This document shows positions 57,701 to 64,000 of a stretch of 64,000 nt of DNA, piece after piece. This DNA comes from Varroa destructor. Its lineage: Eukaryota > Arthropoda > Arachnida > Mesostigmata > Varroidae. Location of the stretch: NCBI RefSeq assembly GCF_002443255.2, contig NW_019211455.1, positions 3,640,597 through 3,704,596 of the forward strand, read 5' to 3'. Below the pieces are notes generated by a model. It was not told the DNA's origin and searched no databases. It saw nothing but the letters and a program-made list of their open reading frames with translations. The translations under genes and the position numbers were made by a program. Each line of letters opens with the position of its first letter. The stretch's first letter is position 1.

Positions 57701-60700
57701 TGGATTATTTTCGAAATTAGGCCATCGGCTGTAACCGACTGATCAAGTTAGTATGCGACCTCACTTCAATATTGACGAGTAATGTTTGATGTTACGTTGT
57801 TGAGTGGAGATTTACCAAGATTGAATGATTGTCGAGGCGGTTTATGAAGTGGAGTATGGCAGTACATCCGAATGTGTTGTACACAAAAGAACATAGCTCG
57901 CATTTCCATATTAGTTTTAGTACCTTCTTGTATTTAGTAGCTTCTTGTACATGAAAGATTAAAAAAGATACCCAGATATCAAATCCATTCATATCTAATT
58001 ACGCTTTAGAGTGCATATTCGTGTTGGCAAAGTAAATTTTTCGATGAGATAATTCTTTTCTGTCGATCAGATGACCATTATTAGTTATTTTGTACTTCGG
58101 AATATAGTTATATATACTTTCATATTATTCAACAAGTTCTCTCTAGAGCAGTCCGAATTCGCGTGGCGCTAATACGTGACAGGCGATACTTAAGGGAAAA
58201 GGTTTTTTTTGCAACGAATGAATTGAAGAGGGGTGACAAGTAAGTCAATATAGCAATACAAAAAAATTACCCTTATGGATCCTTCTTTACGTATTGAAAG
58301 GTCAAGTAGCACCGCTCTGACTATACGAATCTACGGAACAACGTGGGTCAGCTTGGCGTCAGTCTCTGTTGGATGAATATTGCACAGCCAGCACCAGAGT
58401 CAAATGAGAATAAGACAAAAAAGGTCTCGTTTTGCGTCTCTAGCAACGTCAAAATACATCTCTAATGTCGTTATAGCATGTATGTACTCTTTGTTTTTGT
58501 CATGATGCGATATGTTGATGCTCTGACTGAGCAAATTCAATGGATAGAATGCTGTCTCACAACTGAAGAAGGTGCACAAAACTCATCAAAGGTCCGGCTC
58601 GTTGTATGTAGCTCGCTGAAGACATCATGCCTCTCTCTTATTAGAAGCTAGAATGACAGCTGGTAAAAACGGCATGGAATGACGAATTGATGAAGCACTT
58701 AGTTTAGAAATAATAAGGTAGACAGAAGTGTTATTCTTCCTGAAACATTAAGTTCGCTAGTGAAAAGTACAGGGCATTTTTTTTGATGGACTTCACGAGG
58801 TACTATGCTTCAATAAGCTCGGGTGTAGTCCCACGATAATTCGTCTACTGTTAGCATACTTTGTGGCTTTTTAGAAGCCAGGAACCACTCAACTCGTGTA
58901 AAAATGACAAAAAATGGTAGTGATACTCGATTCAAGTGCATTTAAAAATTTTATTCAATTTCTAGTTCAAAGCACGAACTAGAAAAGTGCTTTAATGAAA
59001 GAGCAGTAAATTCCAATATGAACATCATTCATTAATCTTACTTAATCCATAGTTAGTTTAAGCATAGAGGTCTTAACTTCTTATTTGGTAACCTAAATAT
59101 TCGGCATCATGGACGTCGTCTGCCCAATTTCCCTACAACAAAGTCGATACGGATAGGACTCACTTGTTATCTTAACTCCACTTCGATATGGAGCTTCACT
59201 CACAACGATATGAAACATCGTAAGTTACTTACGAAAAATACTTCGTTAAAAATAATATAAATAAATTAATAACATGCACATATCGCCGGCGCAATAACGC
59301 AAAGGATTGCGTCTCTAATTGTACCATTAGAAACAGATTCTACATCGTATAAAATGCGTTAAAACAAGACCTCGCGTCTTAGCTAGCACTGATCTTGCGA
59401 AGACCTCTCACCGTTCTAGTATCATTACCATCGACAGCTCGAAGACAGTGAACGCTAACCTAAGTAACATTTAGTTAATTCGAAATTCGACCTGGTCCTT
59501 GCTGCAAAAATTGTACAAAATAAAAAAGAGGAATACCCTCAAATATAGATGTCAACTTTTAGGTCGTTCATTTGCATCCGGTCCTGGTGGCTTCACATGC
59601 TACCCTACAATATATGCTAACATTCTATATGTTTTAATTAGTTCTAAACTATTATTGAAACTTTTCTATATGTAGACTAAGTAAACTTTATTTTCTTCTA
59701 TTGTGCATTAACTTTATCCGCTTAATTTACCGTTCTGGCGGCAGGTCCTTTGGAAGAATGCACGATCAACTATAGAACAATCGAATTCAGCCATCCACAA
59801 GACGAAACCTTTCATCTACCAGCAACAGTAGATACAACGCTAAGAGCAATAGGCTGTATTGCAATATATTATATATATTTAGCTATAGCCTTAATTGGTC
59901 ATGCGTGATGCACGCAAGTTACGTATACCAAAGTACATGTATTTGCGGTGACAGGTGGACGTGAAAACTGCGGCAGCAGCTGAAGAGTCCGTGACAACAT
60001 AAATGGAGTTAAATTTTTTCTAGTAAAATTTGGACAATTTTCAAATATTTTTCTTTGATTCTAGCTAAAATAAGGGTTTTTTACTTTAAAAAGTACTAAA
60101 TATATGTGATGTAAAACTGACGGAGCAGGTCATCGATAGAAACGAAGCTGTGAATAAAAATGGACAATGAATTAACGCTGCTAGAGAGTCGTACGTTGTA
60201 TAAGCGCTACGTTATAATAAGCAATGGTACAGTATAACCAGTATGGCTGTAGAGGTAGCCTGGTTTGAACCATGTACCGATAGCACTATTTTAAACGGTG
60301 AAGTTTTTGTGCGAGCTGGTCGAAATTCGGATGTTTTGTCGGATGTAGGTGTCATCAACTTGTGCTTGACAGAGTAGCACAAATATAATTTTATAAAATG
60401 AATAGTATTCGTTTATGGCTAAGTAATAGGTGACGAAAGCTAGACGTAACAAAACGGGTTGTGTTACCGTGAACACTTTAGACGCAGACCATTACCTTGG
60501 ACACATAGTAAAATATGTGCGCAACAGAAACGTTCCTCAATTGCCACTGTACGTAAACTTTTGTCTTTTCCACTGCCTATTTACGGCTGCTAACGATCTG
60601 TCCAATTCCAAGCGACAAAAATAGGAAGCGTCGAACACCAACTGCGATGCGGTAGACATCGAATTGACAACGTGGTCAAAACGAATAAGGTTTCTCTCGA

Positions 60701-63700
60701 AATAGGCCGCTAATGATACGTTTTTTAGAGCCTCAAATTTTCGATTTTCATAAAACGTCCGTATCATACGATCATAACATACAACTATGCATTGAAGGGC
60801 TATATAAATTTAACAGTAGAGCTGTATCTGACTCGCCGCTGTTTGATCGGTAAGTCGCAGACGAGTTTTTCAGGAAACCGGTACATAATCCGTTCGTAAA
60901 TTGCGTTTCTACGAAAAGAACTAGTACAGACCTTCTTCTGCGTCGATTTTTAGACTACTATTCCTTGATCGATTTAAGGCAATTTGAGAAACCCGATTTT
61001 CGGCTTGTTTTTTTTGTGCTTAAATGCAATTGCATGAATACAATTGACACAATAGCATGGAGGACAATGAACGCTAACCTAAAGCGTAACTGCTCGAATT
61101 TAATCTGAGAATTAACGATGTTCTCTACGTTCTCTCTGATACAAAGCTTTTACTATATGCCTACATAAACTATAATAAAAAAGCAAATTAAATATTTAGA
61201 AATGCTTGTTATTCTTACATTATAGAAAGCCTAATCTTAAATGGAAAAATTATTGCCTCTGTTTTATCGTACCAACATTCTCTGATAACTATGAACACAT
61301 CTCTATAGCTTTCATTCATAGTAGCTATACTTATAGTCCAAAAGTAACCTACAGAAGGTAATTTCCTACAGGAACTCCTAAAGAATGACAACAGATCATG
61401 ATTGATTACAGGTGTTTATCGTAGTTGTACTATATCATGCAACGATCTTTCGTTTATTATTAATGTTATTGTTACGTGGTTTCCGTAACGGTATCGCGAA
61501 GGTCTGCCAAACCAGTAGATTATCTTCTGAGACACACTACGCGATAAGAAGATCAAAGCGGAATGAAACGGTACGTCGCGTTTTCGTTCGTGGAAGTCTT
61601 TTTTGGTACTTGGCTAACGAAAGGGGCAAAAAGCCGTATGAAGCTAGTCGGATGCTTATTGAGGGCGTTGAGATGAGAAGGGCGGACGCGATAAGAGATT
61701 TAGATATCACGTCGTTGCCGCTTGAATATAAAACAACCTGGCATACTGTGGTGGGTTAACGCTGTACACGAAACACGGCATAATGCATAACCTAATACGG
61801 ATAGATACTAGAACAAGTATGCTACATGAACAAGCACAAACGTGAAACGTATTACCCCCTTCCCCCATAAATCCAGCAAGCATCAGCAGTATGGTCCTGC
61901 GGACACCTCTTCCACACATGTTAGAAGCTCAGTAGCGTGAAACGGCGCGACGAGATCACGGCGCGACGAGATCGCGGCGCGACGAGATCACGGCGCACAC
62001 AGATTTGAAAAAAAAGGACAGTGACAAGATACTCTTGCTCAGTCCGTCATTGCTGAGACAAATAAATACCGTACAATCAGCCTCTTATTAATCTCTGTCA
62101 AATAGTCATTTCCAGCTTGATAATATGCTCAACAGCTTCCTGTACGTATAGAGATACATTTCTAGAGACCGTTACGAACGCTACTTGAATTTTAGTGTCT
62201 CGGATAAAGAGATTTGGCATTTTTTAAGAAGGTTTTTGAAGTGAATTTTCTCGGAATTTAATCGGAAGTGTCGTTACATATTTGACAAATAAATATATTG
62301 TTCGCGAAACTAAGTTTGCTTAAAAGTTTTCACAAATAAAGTTAACACTTATTTCCTACGTTTTGCCTATTTTCCCTGCTGTTTAAGTGATTAAGCGCGT
62401 ATTATTATCTCATTATTATTATGGCTTATCTATTGCTGCCACAACTGTCTGCTGCTATCTAAGCATTATTTGTTTGTACTTGTCAATAGTAACACGTCTG
62501 TAAAGGGCAATGCTGTATGTTTGACTATAAAATTTATCCAAATTAGCGCCGCTGTTCAATCTTAGTTACATATTTAGACGCGTCTACTACTAGAGATTAC
62601 TGATAATTGATTTTCTATTCAAGCGGTGAACCAAACTCGGCGCTTGTAGATCAGCACAAATAAAGAAATAGTGTGTAGGAGCTCGAAATCGAGTACGGCT
62701 GTGATAGTTCGTTCAGTACCGAAGTTCCGTAAAGCAACTTCATCACGGTCGACAGTCTTGCTTACTTCACCCATTAAAACGTCGCTAAACTTCCAATCCG
62801 CTTTTGACCACCTTTTACAGAAGCTCGGCAAATGCTCCATATACAAAATTAGAACTTCTAAATCTGCAGCTATTTTTAGCATAGAAAGGAAACCAACAGG
62901 ACCTATTCATACAAAAGCATCACTTCTACGTTTTTTTCACATACTAAAGATCAGATTTGTCAGACGAATGTACCAGAGCGAGTCGACATGTTTATATAAA
63001 AGAGTGATCCAAGATACTTTATGTTGTAGTGCATCAGTTTTTCGCAAACGTTGTATACCGGCATATTTAGCAATGCGCTCCTTGTGGAGTCAATAAAATG
63101 GGGGAAGTTCTCAGCAAAACGAAATCAATCAAACATAGGTGCAAGGCCGCGCCCATTCCTGCACTCCCACCCGATAGCACAGCGACTTCGACGCTCAAGT
63201 AAATTTTCGTATGATTTAAAAAACTCCAAGCAACGGCTCTTTGTTCATTAATGGAGTCAGTACAACGCCCCGGTTCCACCATAGCTAGAACTAATGCCCC
63301 TCCCACATCTATACCACGGTAGATTTCCAACATGTCGACTTGGCTTTCTCCAACAGCTTGGCCATCTTGCAGATACGAAAAAAGATCACAGATACTTGCT
63401 TTAATAGAGCGCGTAGCTACTCAAGGAACGAACTGCTAGATGGGCTAGATCAGTCCGTGATAGCTTCTCAACTACTTTGTGTCTTCCTCTGTAGACATGA
63501 TGATTTGACGCCGTTATTATATTTGCATACGGCCTAAAGGCGTCACGTTGGCCCCACTTAACAATCGATCCCGCGCGACATCTACTTTTCGCGGCGCAGC
63601 TGTCCCAGTTCGTTTTACTTTGATTGAATGAACAAGCAAAAATCAATTAATTATCTGGATCAATCTAGTTCACGATGATGATCAAAATGAGAAGCTTTCC

Positions 63701-64000
63701 GTAGTGTGCACCTACGTTCGCCTATGCATACGTTAGTGAATAGTACGTTAACGCCATAAATGCTCTCCGATCGTGGGTAAAATTCGAGTGTGTCGAACGC
63801 GTTCTACAAAAGAACAATCCACATCGTGCATAGATCATAAGATATTGAGTCATTGTCAATATAAGAAGGTATGGATAAAATATTCAATCAAGGAGACATA
63901 TAAAATGAACCTCTCGTGAATATAAAGGAACATGAGATTTCCTAAATACCGCGTAGCACTTTCGTATGCTTAGTTTTGGTACACAATGAATGCTAGTTCG
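54751..64000. other. Intergenic stretch, no supported gene
   Basis: AT-rich DNA with scattered short open frames. None has a recognisable domain or a convincing exon border pair. The longest (62671-63096 plus, 141 codons, starting GTG) overlaps open frames on the other strand and is not called. A CpG-rich tandem repeat at 61943-61996 is listed separately. Confidence 0.55.
61943..61996. repeat. 16-bp CpG-rich tandem repeat
   Basis: The unit CGGCGCGACGAGATCA is repeated three times (the second copy ends in G instead of A), with six bases of a fourth. Each unit has three CpG, striking in an otherwise AT-rich region. Confidence 0.92.

Noticed and set aside
61412..61759. 115-codon plus-strand frame after an ACAG acceptor-like site
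   Set aside because: GTG start, hydrophobic then basic composition, no domain and no partner exon. Single acceptor-like motifs are common by chance.
62671..63096. 141-codon plus-strand open frame
   Set aside because: It starts at GTG, overlaps comparably long frames on the minus strand, and has no recognisable domain. Long overlapping open frames on both strands point to local composition, not a gene.
1..64000. CRISPR arrays, bacterial operons, rRNA genes
   Set aside because: No regularly spaced direct repeats with unique spacers, no prokaryotic gene density and no rRNA-like conserved blocks. The window is plainly from an intron-bearing nuclear genome.

Overview
The window is a gene-poor stretch of an intron-containing animal genome. 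It is AT-rich, carries many (TA)n microsatellites and one (CAA)n tract, and has a scaffold gap of exactly 100 N inside a TA repeat. Three multi-domain animal protein genes can be recognised. An arthropod, perhaps a mite or tick, is my best guess from base composition, intron sizes and the form of the proteins. Nothing in the sequence fixes the taxon, so treat this as inference.

Layout. From 1 to about 10.8 kb I see no supportable gene, only microsatellites, one strong hairpin (8098-8147) and decayed coding-like fragments. From 11177 to 19891 on the minus strand lies an LMBRD2 gene (LMBR1-domain multi-pass membrane protein). I rebuilt it as 12 coding exons whose splice phases agree everywhere except at the exon 2/3 junction. 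From about 20 to 40.9 kb there is no convincing gene. There are retroelement-like relics, a MADF-like open frame (35530), simple repeats and the gap. From about 40.9 to 44.24 kb on the plus strand lies a LAT1/LAT2-type amino acid transporter (SLC7 light chain) whose whole conserved core is in one uninterrupted exon. From 44.2 to 50.9 kb there are only candidate signals: a TATA-driven possible first exon at 46.9-47.15 kb and a well-bordered 57-nt exon-like segment at 50.47 kb. From about 50.9 to 54.75 kb on the plus strand lies a nuclear-lamin/intermediate-filament gene in four coding exons. From there to 64 kb there is a CpG-rich 16-bp tandem repeat and no convincing gene.

The most interesting object is the lamin-like gene. 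Exon 1 ends inside, and exon 2 continues, the helix-initiation motif of an intermediate-filament rod (LNNR/FVAYVHKV). Exon 3 carries the rest of the coiled coil up to a rod-end motif (ELETYRQLI), then basic nuclear-localisation-like clusters with SP/TP sites. A 14-codon last exon supplies a perfect C-terminal CaaX box (CKVM). There is no room for the Ig-fold lamin tail domain, so this looks like a tail-domain-less, prenylatable lamin with alternative donors that could also give a CaaX-minus form.

The three genes have no evident functional relation to each other; they are ordinary chromosomal neighbours. No rRNA, tRNA, CRISPR array or intact mobile element was found by eye.
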